From assembly GCF_001651035.1 (NCBI RefSeq), contig NZ_LXRG01000076.1, positions 1 through 64,000 on the forward strand: a stretch of DNA of 64,000 nucleotides, read 5' to 3'. This DNA comes from Halomonas sp. ALS9. Its GTDB lineage: Bacteria > Pseudomonadota > Gammaproteobacteria > Pseudomonadales > Halomonadaceae. The notes below the pieces were generated by a model. That model saw only the letters and a program-made list of their open reading frames with translations. It ran no database searches and was not told the DNA's origin. The translations under genes and the position numbers were made by a program. This document shows positions 15,949 through 24,848 of this stretch, one piece after another (within the stretch, counting starts at the first letter, position 1; each line of letters opens with the position of its first letter).

Positions 15949-18900
15949 GTGTTGATACGTAACGTGGTGAGATGCGCCTGTAAGTGGAGTATAACCTGTT
16001 TGTTGCTGTTGCTCATGATTAGCAGCGGCGGCGCATTTAATTCAGCCAACGCTGCACTTCAGGCCAGCATGCTTGAGCGGGTGCCTGAACAGGCTGAACT
16101 GGCATCAAGGCTTGCTCAGTTAGAAGCGCTTGAGGGAACCTTGACCGCTCAGCAGGTAAGCGATAAAGAGGCTCTGGAAGCGGCGCTTGAGGCCTATGAA
16201 CGGCTTGCCTCTATCGATGAGCGCCTTGCTGCGTTAGACACCCGTGTAGAACAAGCCCCTGAAATGCTAGCACGCCTGCAGCGTGAGTTGAGTGAAGCTG
16301 AAGAAGCCTCGCAGCAGCTAAGCGTTGACGACTTGAGCGATCGCCCCCTCGACGAGTTGCAAACCAACGCCGTGGTCGAGCTACAGCAATTGCAAAGCCA
16401 ACTGGCGGAAGTGAACTCGCAGCTGCTGGCCGCCCAAACACTGCCTGAACGTGCCCAACAATCCATCGCAGAAACCCTTCAGCGCACGGAGAGTTTACGT
16501 CGACAGCACGATGAGCGAGAGGCACTGCTGGCGGATCGGCAACTCTCTGCACTGAGCGATGCTCGGCTTATTCAGCTGCGCCTGGAACGGGCACTTGCCG
16601 AACGCGAAATAAGTTTTTATCAGCGCGAGCTAAGCGCTAATAGCCGCCTGCGTGAATTAGCGCAAGAGCGCCGTGATGTGCTGATGGTGCAGATCGATTA
16701 TCAAGAGCAGCAGCTAACGATGTTGCAAGGGGTGATTGATCGGCAGCGTCGGTTGGCCTCTGAGCAAGCCATTGCCGATGCTGCCAGGGATAACCCATTA
16801 ATCGCTGCGGGCCATCCGGTGGTGGTGCAAGCACAGCAAACCAACCAGACACTGAGCCTGGAGCTATTGCGGGCAACTGACCGCGCTAACAGTATTGTGC
16901 GCGAAAATATTGAAGCCCAGCGTCAGTTGGAGAATGTGCGCCAGCTACAGCGTAGTCTTAATGAGCAAATTGAGGCTATCCGCGGCAGCCAACTGCTGTC
17001 GCGTATTTTGCGTGAACAGCGCAAGTCACTACCCCCTTTGTCGGCACCACGAGATTTGCAGGACGAAATCGCCGACCTGCGTTTAAAACAGTTTGATTTA
17101 GTTCGCCAGCGCGACCAGCTACGCCAAAGCGAACAGTATGCCACTACGCGTTTGGCGGAGGCGGGCATAGAGGCGACGCCGGGGCTGGTCGATTCACTTT
17201 CACAGCTTTATCAATCACGCCGTGAGCTGGTCGAGCAACTAGAACAGTCTTACGGCAGCTTATTAAGCGCGGCGATTGAGTTGCAGCTCAACCAGCAGCA
17301 GCTCATAACGACGACCAGCGAGTTGCGCAAAACCATCGATGAGCAGTTGTTTTGGGTAGCCAATAGCCGCCCATTGGATCTTAATTGGGTGCGCCAATTG
17401 CCCCGCAACCTGCAGCTAGAGTGGCAAGAAGGGGAGTGGCGCGCGATTTTACCGACTCATTGGCAAGGGTTTTCATGGCAAGTGCTCAGAGGAGCACCGC
17501 TGGTGATGTTAAGCCTAGTATTAATTGTCTTGCGTCGGCGAATTAAGGCCCGCTTGGCCAAGCTGCATTCGCAAATTGGTCGATTGAAAAGCGATACCCA
17601 GCTGCATACCCCTAAGGCGGTGCTGCTCAACGCGCTGCTGGCGCTTCCAGGGCCGCTGGCATTAGCAGGTGTTGGCGTTGGGTTGCTTGGGGCGGCGGGG
17701 TCGTTGGCAAATAGTGTTGCCCCGTCGCTGCTTCAATTAGCGCTTAGCTGGGCAGCTGTCGCCTGGCTGCGTAGGTTGTTGGTCGCCGATGGCGTGGCTG
17801 AACGCCACTTTACCTGGTCGACGCACTACAATGCCCGGTTGCGTCAGCTGTTAGGCGGGTTGGGCATCGCCCTAATGCCGGTGATTGCTATTGCGGCGAT
17901 GTCTGGAGAGATGGATACACCGCTGGCCTTGCGTCCTGTTGCCTTGGGGTTGTTGTCGTGTGGTCTGATGGCGATGAGCTGGTGGTTGGCACAGTTGATA
18001 CTGGCGCATATCCCCATTTTTGGCGTGCGCCTGTTTCGCTTACTGTTGGGGCTAGCAATGGCGTTGGTGCCATTGATGCTGCTGGGGTTGGTCGTCTGGG
18101 GCTATGAATACACCGCGTTACGCTTGGTGGGGCGATTTGCGATTACCCTGTACTTGCTGGGTCTATGGGTCGTGGTAGAGGCCACATTGGTGAGAAGTCT
18201 CGCGGTAGCCGCACGACGACTCGCTTATCGTCGTGCGCTGGCGCGCCGTCGCGCTCAGGTGCAAGAGGGTGCGGAGGGTGGGCTCGAAGTAGTAGAAGAG
18301 CCCCCACTTGATATGGAGCAGATCAACAGCCAGTCGCTGCGCCTTTCTAAACTGATTGTGTTGATTGGCTTTAGCGCTCTGCTCTACTTGGTGTGGGCGG
18401 ATCTGATTTCGGTGCTTGGCTATTTGGACAACGTATCGTTGTGGGAGTCCCAGAGTGGGGAACTGGTCGATAATGCGCTAACAATATCAGATACCTTTGC
18501 GGCCCTGCTGATTGTTGCTATTACGTTTATTATGGCGGGTAATTTACCCGGCCTACTGGAAGTGATGGTGCTATCCAGGCTGTCATTGAAACAGGGTAGC
18601 GCCTATGCCATTAGCTCATTGCTCTCCTATATCATTGTGGGCACGGGGATTGTCATGGGGCTGTCGACCCTTGGTGTTTCCTGGGACAAATTGCAGTGGC
18701 TGGTGGCTGCTCTGAGTGTGGGGTTGGGGTTTGGATTGCAGGAGATTTTTGCCAACTTTATATCGGGCTTGATCATTCTGTTTGAACGCCCGATTCGGAT
18801 CGGCGATACCATCACGATTGGCAATTTGCACGGCACCGTCAGCCGTATCCGTATCCGCGCGACTACCGTCACTGATTTTGACCGCAAAGAAATTATTATC

Positions 18901-19314
18901 CCCAATAAAACCTTTGTGACCGATCAACTAATAAACTGGTCTTTGTCGGATAATATCACCCGTGTCGTGCTCACCTACGGCGTGGCACACGGCTCTGATA
19001 TGGCCAAGGTGCACCAACTATTACGTAAGGTGGCGGATGAAAACCCGCGCGTGCTAACCGATCCTGAGCCCCAAGTTTTCTGTTTAAGCTATGGGCAGCA
19101 CAGCCTCAATTTTGAGCTGCGTATTTTCGTCAACGATCTACTAGATCGCCTGTTTGCCGCCGATGAAATTAACTGCCGAGTGGATGCACTGTTTCGCGAA
19201 GCGGGCGTACGCGTGGCGTTTGAGCAGATGGATGTGTGGTTGCACCCTGATCAGGGCGAAGCGATAAAAGTGCAATCCGCTAATCAACTGACGCCCCCCA
19301 CATCATCGACTTAG
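15949..19314 (+). CDS. mscK: Large mechanosensitive channel, MscK/KefA type
   Basis: Osmotic safety valve of the MscS superfamily. From the GTG at 15949 it has 1121 residues, almost the E. coli MscK length (1120). That start gives a signal peptide (ITCLLLLLMISSGGAFNSANA) and has GAGG 11 bases upstream; an in-frame ATG at 15805 adds 48 residues overlapping the pldA leader. A periplasmic coiled-coil domain of about 450 residues is followed by roughly ten membrane helices, then the MscS pore and beta domain (LSVGLGFGLQEIFANFISGL, then RPIRIGDTITIGNLHGTV). The C-terminal domain ends without obvious additions. Confidence 0.88.
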   Translation: MLIRNVVRCACKWSITCLLLLLMISSGGAFNSANAALQASMLERVPEQAELASRLAQLEALEGTLTAQQVSDKEALEAALEAYERLASIDERLAALDTRVEQAPEMLARLQRELSEAEEASQQLSVDDLSDRPLDELQTNAVVELQQLQSQLAEVNSQLLAAQTLPERAQQSIAETLQRTESLRRQHDEREALLADRQLSALSDARLIQLRLERALAEREISFYQRELSANSRLRELAQERRDVLMVQIDYQEQQLTMLQGVIDRQRRLASEQAIADAARDNPLIAAGHPVVVQAQQTNQTLSLELLRATDRANSIVRENIEAQRQLENVRQLQRSLNEQIEAIRGSQLLSRILREQRKSLPPLSAPRDLQDEIADLRLKQFDLVRQRDQLRQSEQYATTRLAEAGIEATPGLVDSLSQLYQSRRELVEQLEQSYGSLLSAAIELQLNQQQLITTTSELRKTIDEQLFWVANSRPLDLNWVRQLPRNLQLEWQEGEWRAILPTHWQGFSWQVLRGAPLVMLSLVLIVLRRRIKARLAKLHSQIGRLKSDTQLHTPKAVLLNALLALPGPLALAGVGVGLLGAAGSLANSVAPSLLQLALSWAAVAWLRRLLVADGVAERHFTWSTHYNARLRQLLGGLGIALMPVIAIAAMSGEMDTPLALRPVALGLLSCGLMAMSWWLAQLILAHIPIFGVRLFRLLLGLAMALVPLMLLGLVVWGYEYTALRLVGRFAITLYLLGLWVVVEATLVRSLAVAARRLAYRRALARRRAQVQEGAEGGLEVVEEPPLDMEQINSQSLRLSKLIVLIGFSALLYLVWADLISVLGYLDNVSLWESQSGELVDNALTISDTFAALLIVAITFIMAGNLPGLLEVMVLSRLSLKQGSAYAISSLLSYIIVGTGIVMGLSTLGVSWDKLQWLVAALSVGLGFGLQEIFANFISGLIILFERPIRIGDTITIGNLHGTVSRIRIRATTVTDFDRKEIIIPNKTFVTDQLINWSLSDNITRVVLTYGVAHGSDMAKVHQLLRKVADENPRVLTDPEPQVFCLSYGQHSLNFELRIFVNDLLDRLFAADEINCRVDALFREAGVRVAFEQMDVWLHPDQGEAIKVQSANQLTPPTSST

Positions 19315-19322
19315 TCCTTTTT

Positions 19323-20081
19323 TTAGGCCTCTTTAATGGCGTGCAGGAGAAACTCGCGGTTGCCATCGCTGCCTGTAATCGGGCTCTCCTGCCAGTGGCG
19401 GATGGTTAGCCCGCAGACGCCGCAGGCGCTGCGAATGTTGGCTTCCACTGCTGAAAAGTGCTTAGTGTCACGTACCACACCGCGTTTATTAAGGGCGTCG
19501 GGGGATAGCTCAAACTGCGGTTTAACTAGCGAAATCAACTCTCCCCCCAGTGGTAGTAGAGCAGCAATTTCGGGCAGAATCAGCGTTTGAGATATAAATG
19601 AAACATCCATAATGGCGCTATCAATGGGCTGAACGGAGAGCACGCGGTTGAGAACCTCGCTGCTACTCATTGAGCGCGCATTTAACCCTTCCAGGCAGGT
19701 GACGCGTGGGTCGTCGCGCAGCTCAGATGCAAGTTGCCCATGGCCAACTTCTACACCAATAACATGGCGAGCGCCAAACCGCAGCGCGCAGTCGCTAAAG
19801 CCGCCGGTTGATTGACCAATATCGAGCACGACGCAGCCGTCAAATCGCAGTTCAAGCGTTGTGAGCACCGCCTCCAACTTCAAGCCCGCCCGTGACACAT
19901 AACGCTCTTCGGGATCGTCTTCTACTGCAAAACGGGTATCTTCGGGCCATTTTTCGGACGCTTTGATTAACGGCTTGCCATTATCTGCAAGGCTTATTCG
20001 TCCGTGACGAATAAGCCTTTGGGCGCGTGTGCGCGAGTTGGCCAGCCCCTGGCTGACCAACAGTTGATCGAGTCGCATCAT
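19323..20081 (-). CDS. tlyA: TlyA-family rRNA 2'-O-methyltransferase
   Basis: 252 residues: an N-terminal S4 RNA-binding domain (MRLDQLLVSQGLANSRTRAQ) and a C-terminal FtsJ-like SAM-dependent methyltransferase domain (VVLDIGQSTGGFSDCALRFG). TlyA enzymes methylate ribose in 16S and/or 23S rRNA; many are annotated as hemolysin A, which is probably misleading. Two consecutive ATGs (20081, 20078) are possible starts and neither has a visible Shine-Dalgarno. The stretch where it should be is a 15-bp tandem array. Confidence 0.88.
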   Translation of the reverse strand: MMRLDQLLVSQGLANSRTRAQRLIRHGRISLADNGKPLIKASEKWPEDTRFAVEDDPEERYVSRAGLKLEAVLTTLELRFDGCVVLDIGQSTGGFSDCALRFGARHVIGVEVGHGQLASELRDDPRVTCLEGLNARSMSSSEVLNRVLSVQPIDSAIMDVSFISQTLILPEIAALLPLGGELISLVKPQFELSPDALNKRGVVRDTKHFSAVEANIRSACGVCGLTIRHWQESPITGSDGNREFLLHAIKEA

Positions 20082-20096
20082 TGTGGTTTGAAAGTG

Positions 20097-20156
20097 TCGT
20101 GGTTCAAAATGTCGTAGTTGAAAATATCGTGGTTGAAAATATCGTAGTTGAAAGGG
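20097..20156. repeat. Four 15-bp tandem repeats immediately upstream of tlyA
   Basis: TCGTGGTTCAAAATG, TCGTAGTTGAAAATA, TCGTGGTTGAAAATA and TCGTAGTTGAAAGGG on the plus strand, with a degenerate copy at 20081-20096 that reaches the tlyA start codon. The array fills nearly all the space between tlyA and the end of the upstream gene at 20176. Confidence 0.92.
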
Positions 20157-20175
20157 CCGCTAAGCGTGTCTGTTG

Positions 20176-22248
20176 TTACCCTTCGTTTGGGGGCGTATTG
20201 GGCAGTGATGAATCGGGCACCGATGAATTGGAGCCTTGATCCGCCTGCAGTTCAGTAGGTGGTAGGCGTGAGGCCCCCCAGCTACGGTGCAGGTAGTGTT
20301 TAACATTTTCCACCTCTTCGTTTGTTACGTCGGCTATGTCGACGCGCTCAAGAGGATCGTAGTGATAAATATACAGCCGCGATGCAAAGCGATCGAAAGG
20401 CAGCGAGGCCTCGCCAAAGCGTTCACCATTGCCCGATGTGCTGACAATCACGTCATCGCCCCAATCCTGTCCACTATCATTGTTAGGGTTATAGAAATAC
20501 ACCCGCATTACATCCGACGGGTCTAGGGATGCCCGCAAAATGGTAATCGCGTGCCAACCGATAAAGCGCGCTGCGCTGTCGGTGACCGCAATGCCCGCCG
20601 GTTGAGGATGAATCAGCGGCTGATTGCCATTGTAGTAGGGGTGATAGTAGGCGAAAAAGTGGCGTATAAAATCATCCACATCGCTTAGTTGGCCAGTGGC
20701 CACGTCGACGTTGATGCGAAAGCCGCGGCCTGACCACCAGCCATGAAATTCGGGATTCACCCAGCGATGTGGATCACCTTCTCGGCCAATGCAGCGCCGA
20801 CCCATTTCGGCATAAATGCGATCCAAATGGGGCACCACAATCAGCGAAACCGGGTCGAGATCGATGGGCAACTGCGTCGCCACGCCTGATAGGCTCGCCA
20901 TAGATGAGATGGCCTGGCCTTCAAAATGCATAATGATTTCGTCGTCGCGGGCTGCCCAAGCCACCATCTGCAGCAAATAGTCTGGATCGTTGTACGCCCA
21001 CATGGAGAGCGCTCGGGCCGACTGGCAGGTGGGGTTATTGCCCTGGCCAACGCCTAGCGGCAAGCCCAACATGCAGAGCACGCCTTCAATCAAGCGTGCG
21101 CGGGGAGAAACGGTGTCGCCATAAGCCAAGGATAGCCGCGACTGCGCCCATTCTGAGAGCGGCAGATTAAGTTGACGCCACATCGCGGGGGCTACCGGCG
21201 GCTGATAGAGAATGCCGCGCTCGAGCATCAGTGCCAGGCCATACACTGCTTGCGCAGTGGCGGGATAAACGCCGCCACGAATAAGCGCTTGAACTAACTC
21301 GCGATAGCAGAGTAGACAGTCACGGCCGGTAGATGAAAGGCCCAACGCCTCGGAGAGTAAGTGGTCACCCTCTTCAAGTAGATGACGCAACAGCACGGCG
21401 TGATACGGTGATACTAGGCCGGTATCATGCATTGCCCGGGCGAAGCCGGTAGATTCAGCCTGTAGCGCCGCCTGATCCATATGCTCTAACCGTTCACGAT
21501 AAATATCTACACCGGGGTCTTCGCGACAGGCTTGGGTAGGCCCGTAAAGCGAGCTGACAAGACGGTCAGCGCCCTGGCCGCTCGCGCCAAGATCAATCGT
21601 CGGGTTAGCCTGACACAGCGCAATTTGGGTGATCATCTGTTTGATCGAATCAACCTGAATAGGGCGCTGTTTCAAAATGCGCCAAATCTCATCAATGAGT
21701 TGATCAACAATATGTTCGTAGCCAATGCGATCGGCTAAATGTTGGAAGAGATAGCGAGGAATGGTCGCCAGTCGCCCTTGGGTTTCCCGCTCGGCTTCGC
21801 TGGGCGGCAAAAACAGCAGCCATAAATTAATCGCCATTACCTGGGTAAGGTAGTGGTGTGAGTGCTCTGAGGAAACCAGCGAGTGCTCAAAATTGCCTTT
21901 AGCGACGGCTAGGAGTCGAAGCTCGCTTAATGCCTCAATGACGACCACATTGGCATCCGCGCTTTTCAACGCGAAGGTTGTTAGGGTAGGCACCAAAAAT
22001 TGCGGTGTTTCCCAATCGGAGCCCAAAAAAACACCAGCTTCCTCAAACGCTTGGGCGCGGGACTCCAGTGCTTCACAGCCGCCATCCTGAAGCAGTACGC
22101 GTCGTGCGGTATCCATTACTCGCGGCAGCTTGGCGGGCTTCGAGAAGGCTGGCGCCTGCGTAAGCAGGCGCACGGCATCATCAAAGTTGCTCAACAGTAC
22201 ATTGAGCTTGCTATCTTCTTGAGAAGACGTTGCTTGATCTGTCTCCAC
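20176..22248 (-). CDS. Uncharacterised 690-residue protein with a papain-like Cys-His-Asn signature
   Basis: I do not recognise this protein as a whole. The first 390 residues look mostly alpha-helical. From about 400 the pattern resembles a papain-fold hydrolase: Gln402 and Cys408 in GQGNNPTCQSA have the six-residue spacing of the papain oxyanion Gln and nucleophile Cys, His566 lies in RFIGWHAITIL, and Asn587 in VYFYNPNNDSG could be the third residue, after which a DWGDD segment follows. The last 30 residues are Ser/Pro/Asn-rich and probably disordered. No signal peptide or membrane segment is seen. Start is GTG with AAGGAGT just upstream, 30 bases after the ATP-grasp gene, so they should be co-transcribed. 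The enzymatic assignment is inferred from motif spacing. Confidence 0.6.
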   Translation of the reverse strand: METDQATSSQEDSKLNVLLSNFDDAVRLLTQAPAFSKPAKLPRVMDTARRVLLQDGGCEALESRAQAFEEAGVFLGSDWETPQFLVPTLTTFALKSADANVVVIEALSELRLLAVAKGNFEHSLVSSEHSHHYLTQVMAINLWLLFLPPSEAERETQGRLATIPRYLFQHLADRIGYEHIVDQLIDEIWRILKQRPIQVDSIKQMITQIALCQANPTIDLGASGQGADRLVSSLYGPTQACREDPGVDIYRERLEHMDQAALQAESTGFARAMHDTGLVSPYHAVLLRHLLEEGDHLLSEALGLSSTGRDCLLCYRELVQALIRGGVYPATAQAVYGLALMLERGILYQPPVAPAMWRQLNLPLSEWAQSRLSLAYGDTVSPRARLIEGVLCMLGLPLGVGQGNNPTCQSARALSMWAYNDPDYLLQMVAWAARDDEIIMHFEGQAISSMASLSGVATQLPIDLDPVSLIVVPHLDRIYAEMGRRCIGREGDPHRWVNPEFHGWWSGRGFRINVDVATGQLSDVDDFIRHFFAYYHPYYNGNQPLIHPQPAGIAVTDSAARFIGWHAITILRASLDPSDVMRVYFYNPNNDSGQDWGDDVIVSTSGNGERFGEASLPFDRFASRLYIYHYDPLERVDIADVTNEEVENVKHYLHRSWGASRLPPTELQADQGSNSSVPDSSLPNTPPNEG

Positions 22249-22278
22249 GGTGACTCCTTATCCCAGCATCAGCGGGGA

Positions 22279-23502
22279 TTATACATAGAAGTCGAGATCT
22301 TCTTGGCGTTTTAGCAGATCGCGAATCGTATGCGCATCCTCGCCTTTAAAGTAGATCAGACCCCAATGGGTACCAAACGCGGTGCGTTTAGTAACGGTTT
22401 CTTCTACTGGTGAGGTTAGCTCATGAGACTCAAAATAGGCATGATCTTCGGTCTCTTCGGGAATTTCCAAGCGGCTGACCACACGACGGCGGGGGTAAAC
22501 GCCAAAGCAACCGGCAAAACCATCGGCATCAACCACTTCTTTCGGGAAGAATTTAGCCACTTCTTCTTTCGTGGTTTTCGGGTCGAACACTAACATTGAC
22601 GCTTGATAAGCATTAAAACCGTAAACACGCTCAAGCAGTTCAAATACTTTGAAGCCGGGCGGGCGATAAGCTACTTCGCCAAAGTACATCTCACCATCGC
22701 TGGTGACAAAGTATTCTGGGTGAATCAAGCCAAATTCAATATCAAAGGCTTTAACCAGCTTCTCGATTTGCTGAGTGATCTGTTCGCGGTAAATCTCAAG
22801 TTCAGGTGAGGCGGGCACAAACACCGAGTAACCTAGCGTCACGTATTCGGAGATGTTCAAGAAGGCAATTTTGCCATCGTGAATCCACGCTTCAACGGCA
22901 AATTCCCAGCCATCCAGGTGCGACTCCATCAACACCGGGAACTCTTCCTCCGGTATGGTATCGACTTCATCTGGGGTACGGATAACACGGTGGCCAAGGC
23001 AGCCCGCTTTATCAAACGCTTTAAGGTGAATCGGGTCGTTGGGGTCACCGTCCAGTTTGAGCAGCGTCTGGTTAACCCGCTTCAGGAAGCGCACCACATC
23101 CTCTTTATCGTGGGCTTCTTCAAAAATACCCACGCGGATACCGCCTAGCTGGGCGCGGCGCTTCATCAATGCTTTATCGCGCAACAGCAGCGACTGGCCG
23201 TAAAGGCGTGGGTTATCCAGTAGTACAGAGTTGATGGCCCCGGCCCACTCAACGGTCTCTTCGTAGAGCGGAATGGCGACATCAACGCCTTTCTCTTTGA
23301 GTGTCTCGGCAATTTCCATCGAGCGGTCATTGAGTCGCTCGAAATTCCAAGGCACATAGGGAATGTCATGTTTTTGGCAATACTCTTCCGCCCAATCAGG
23401 TGCAACGACAATGTAGCGACGGTCAAAATTTTCGGCCGCTTCAATCGCATTGAGACTCCAGCCTAGCAGGGCAATATAGCCCTTATTGGGATCTTTCTGC
23501 AT
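22279..23502 (-). CDS. ATP-grasp ligase-like protein
   Basis: 407 residues from the ATG at 23502, preceded by TAGGAG at 8 bases; an in-frame ATG at 23592 lacks such a site. An N-terminal Rossmann-like part (KGYIALLGWSLNAIEAA) precedes the ATP-grasp core: Lys161 in HLKAFDKAG, the adenine-side strand VLMESHLDGWEFAVE (190-204), and metal-binding acidic residues in HPEYF (262-264) and GEVAYRPPG (275-283). ATP-grasp enzymes join a carboxylate to an amine or similar nucleophile through an acyl phosphate. The substrate is unknown. It is the first gene of a pair with the papain-like protein and is divergent from the DUF1820 gene. Confidence 0.8.
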   Translation of the reverse strand: MQKDPNKGYIALLGWSLNAIEAAENFDRRYIVVAPDWAEEYCQKHDIPYVPWNFERLNDRSMEIAETLKEKGVDVAIPLYEETVEWAGAINSVLLDNPRLYGQSLLLRDKALMKRRAQLGGIRVGIFEEAHDKEDVVRFLKRVNQTLLKLDGDPNDPIHLKAFDKAGCLGHRVIRTPDEVDTIPEEEFPVLMESHLDGWEFAVEAWIHDGKIAFLNISEYVTLGYSVFVPASPELEIYREQITQQIEKLVKAFDIEFGLIHPEYFVTSDGEMYFGEVAYRPPGFKVFELLERVYGFNAYQASMLVFDPKTTKEEVAKFFPKEVVDADGFAGCFGVYPRRRVVSRLEIPEETEDHAYFESHELTSPVEETVTKRTAFGTHWGLIYFKGEDAHTIRDLLKRQEDLDFYV

Positions 23503-23583
23503 GTTGATGACTCCTACCTGGTGAAAAAGCACTATTGCCAAACTTCGCTGACTACCATACACGAGGGGGACATGCCCGGCTAA

Positions 23584-23609
23584 TAAGCGCATTATCTAAG
23601 CGCATTATC
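23584..23609. repeat. Exact 13-bp tandem duplication upstream of the ATP-grasp gene
   Basis: TAAGCGCATTATC occurs twice head to tail (23584-23596, 23597-23609) in the divergent promoter region between the ATP-grasp gene and the DUF1820 gene. Confidence 0.9.
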
Positions 23610-23722
23610 CGCCGCCTTAACGCTAAGCCTTCTAAGGGGGTAAGCCTAAAGGCGCAGCGGCAGGAATATGGTAAGCTTGGCGGTTCAACTTAATGTACGA
23701 ATGGCAAGAGGATTAGGCCAAG

Positions 23723-24052
23723 ATGGCGGCCAAGCCGATCTACCGTGTGGTGGTTCACCAGCAGGGTGAAATTTGGGATTTATACGTCCGAGAGATCTTT
23801 CAAAGCGAACTCTGGGGCTTTATTGAAGTCGAGGAGTTTGTCTTTGACGATGCTTCACGGGTAGTGGTTGACCCTGCGACTGAAAAATTGCAACGAACCT
23901 TCGATGGTGTCAAGCGTAGCTACCTGCCCTTAAATGCGATTGTGCGCATTGATGAAGTAGAGCGCGAAGGGCCATTGAAGGCGGTCAAAACCGATGCCCG
24001 GGTTGCGGAGTTCCCCCGTCCCTTTCCGTTGCCCCCGCGCGGAGAAGGGTAA
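23723..24052 (+). CDS. DUF1820-family protein
   Basis: 109 residues. KPIYRVVVHQQGEIWDLYVR at the start, the core SELWGFIEVEEFVFDD and the later RSYLPLNAIVRIDEVEREG fit DUF1820, a short cytoplasmic family common in gammaproteobacteria with no known function. The last 15 residues are Pro/Arg-rich. Transcribed away from the ATP-grasp pair. Confidence 0.8.
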   Translation: MAAKPIYRVVVHQQGEIWDLYVREIFQSELWGFIEVEEFVFDDASRVVVDPATEKLQRTFDGVKRSYLPLNAIVRIDEVEREGPLKAVKTDARVAEFPRPFPLPPRGEG

Positions 24053-24140
24053 GCGTATGAGACAAGCGCACCGCTAAGCTAAGCGATAAGCGCTGTTGGC
24101 TTCGTCCGCCTTGCAGCGTTTTTAATCAGGACATGATGTC

Positions 24141-24776
24141 ATGCTAGTAAACAGAACTCGTTATCGAAATTACGCCGCTGCGGCTGGCCTTTTACTCAGT
24201 GTTACCAGCTTCAATGCCACGGCCCAATCCGCTAACCAAGCGTGGGTGACCGATGAGTTGAGCACCTATGTGCGCAGCGGCCCCACCGATGGATATCGGA
24301 TCATCGGTACGCTCAACGCAGGTGAGCAGGTGGAGGTGCTGGAAACCAGCGGTGACTACACCCGTGTGCGCAACAGCGACGGCAATGCGGTCTGGGTGTT
24401 GAGCAATGAGCTTCAGCAAACGCCGAGTGCGGTGGAGCAGCTACCCGCGTTAGAAGCGCAGGTAGAAGAGTTAACCGCCGAGCTTGAGGGTATCAATGAA
24501 ACCTGGGAGCAGCGTACTGCCTCAATGACGGAAACGCTTGAAGTTCGCGAACGCCGTATTGCCGAGCTCGAAGCGAGCAATCAGGCGTTAGATAGCCAGG
24601 CAGAGCAGTCGCGCCAGCAGGTTAGAGGGCTTCAGGCTCGTTTGGAAACCCAGGAAGAAGACCTACTGATGCGTTACTTTATGTATGGCGGCGGTGTCGC
24701 TGGCGCGGGCTTGTTGGTGGGGCTGATTGTGCCGCATCTGCCGCGTCGGCGTAAAAAGCGTGACCGTTGGTTCTAA
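24141..24776 (+). CDS. YgiM-like SH3-domain, coiled-coil membrane protein
   Basis: 211 residues in the TIGR04211/YgiM layout: signal peptide (AAAGLLLSVTSFNATAQS), bacterial SH3 domain (STYVRSGPTDGYRIIGTLNAGEQVEV, residues ~35-95), a coiled coil of about 80 residues (EQLPALEAQVEELTAELEG onward), one C-terminal membrane helix (GGGVAGAGLLVGLIVPHL) and a basic tail. Such proteins are cell-envelope anchored with the SH3 domain in the periplasm; a role in envelope integrity is assumed. AGGA lies about 10 bases before the ATG. Confidence 0.82.
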   Translation: MLVNRTRYRNYAAAAGLLLSVTSFNATAQSANQAWVTDELSTYVRSGPTDGYRIIGTLNAGEQVEVLETSGDYTRVRNSDGNAVWVLSNELQQTPSAVEQLPALEAQVEELTAELEGINETWEQRTASMTETLEVRERRIAELEASNQALDSQAEQSRQQVRGLQARLETQEEDLLMRYFMYGGGVAGAGLLVGLIVPHLPRRRKKRDRWF

Positions 24777-24790
24777 AAGCGCGGTAAGCC

Positions 24791-24821
24791 CTATCTGCGT
24801 GTAAACCCTATCCGCAGATAG
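24791..24821 (+). other. Hairpin between the YgiM-like gene and tpm
   Basis: CTATCTGCG pairs with CGCAGATAG (9 bp, 13-base loop). No T-tract follows, so it is more likely an mRNA processing or stability element than a strong terminator. Confidence 0.45.
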
Positions 24822-24848
24822 CGCAAGCGATGACAAGGTGGTTAGACA

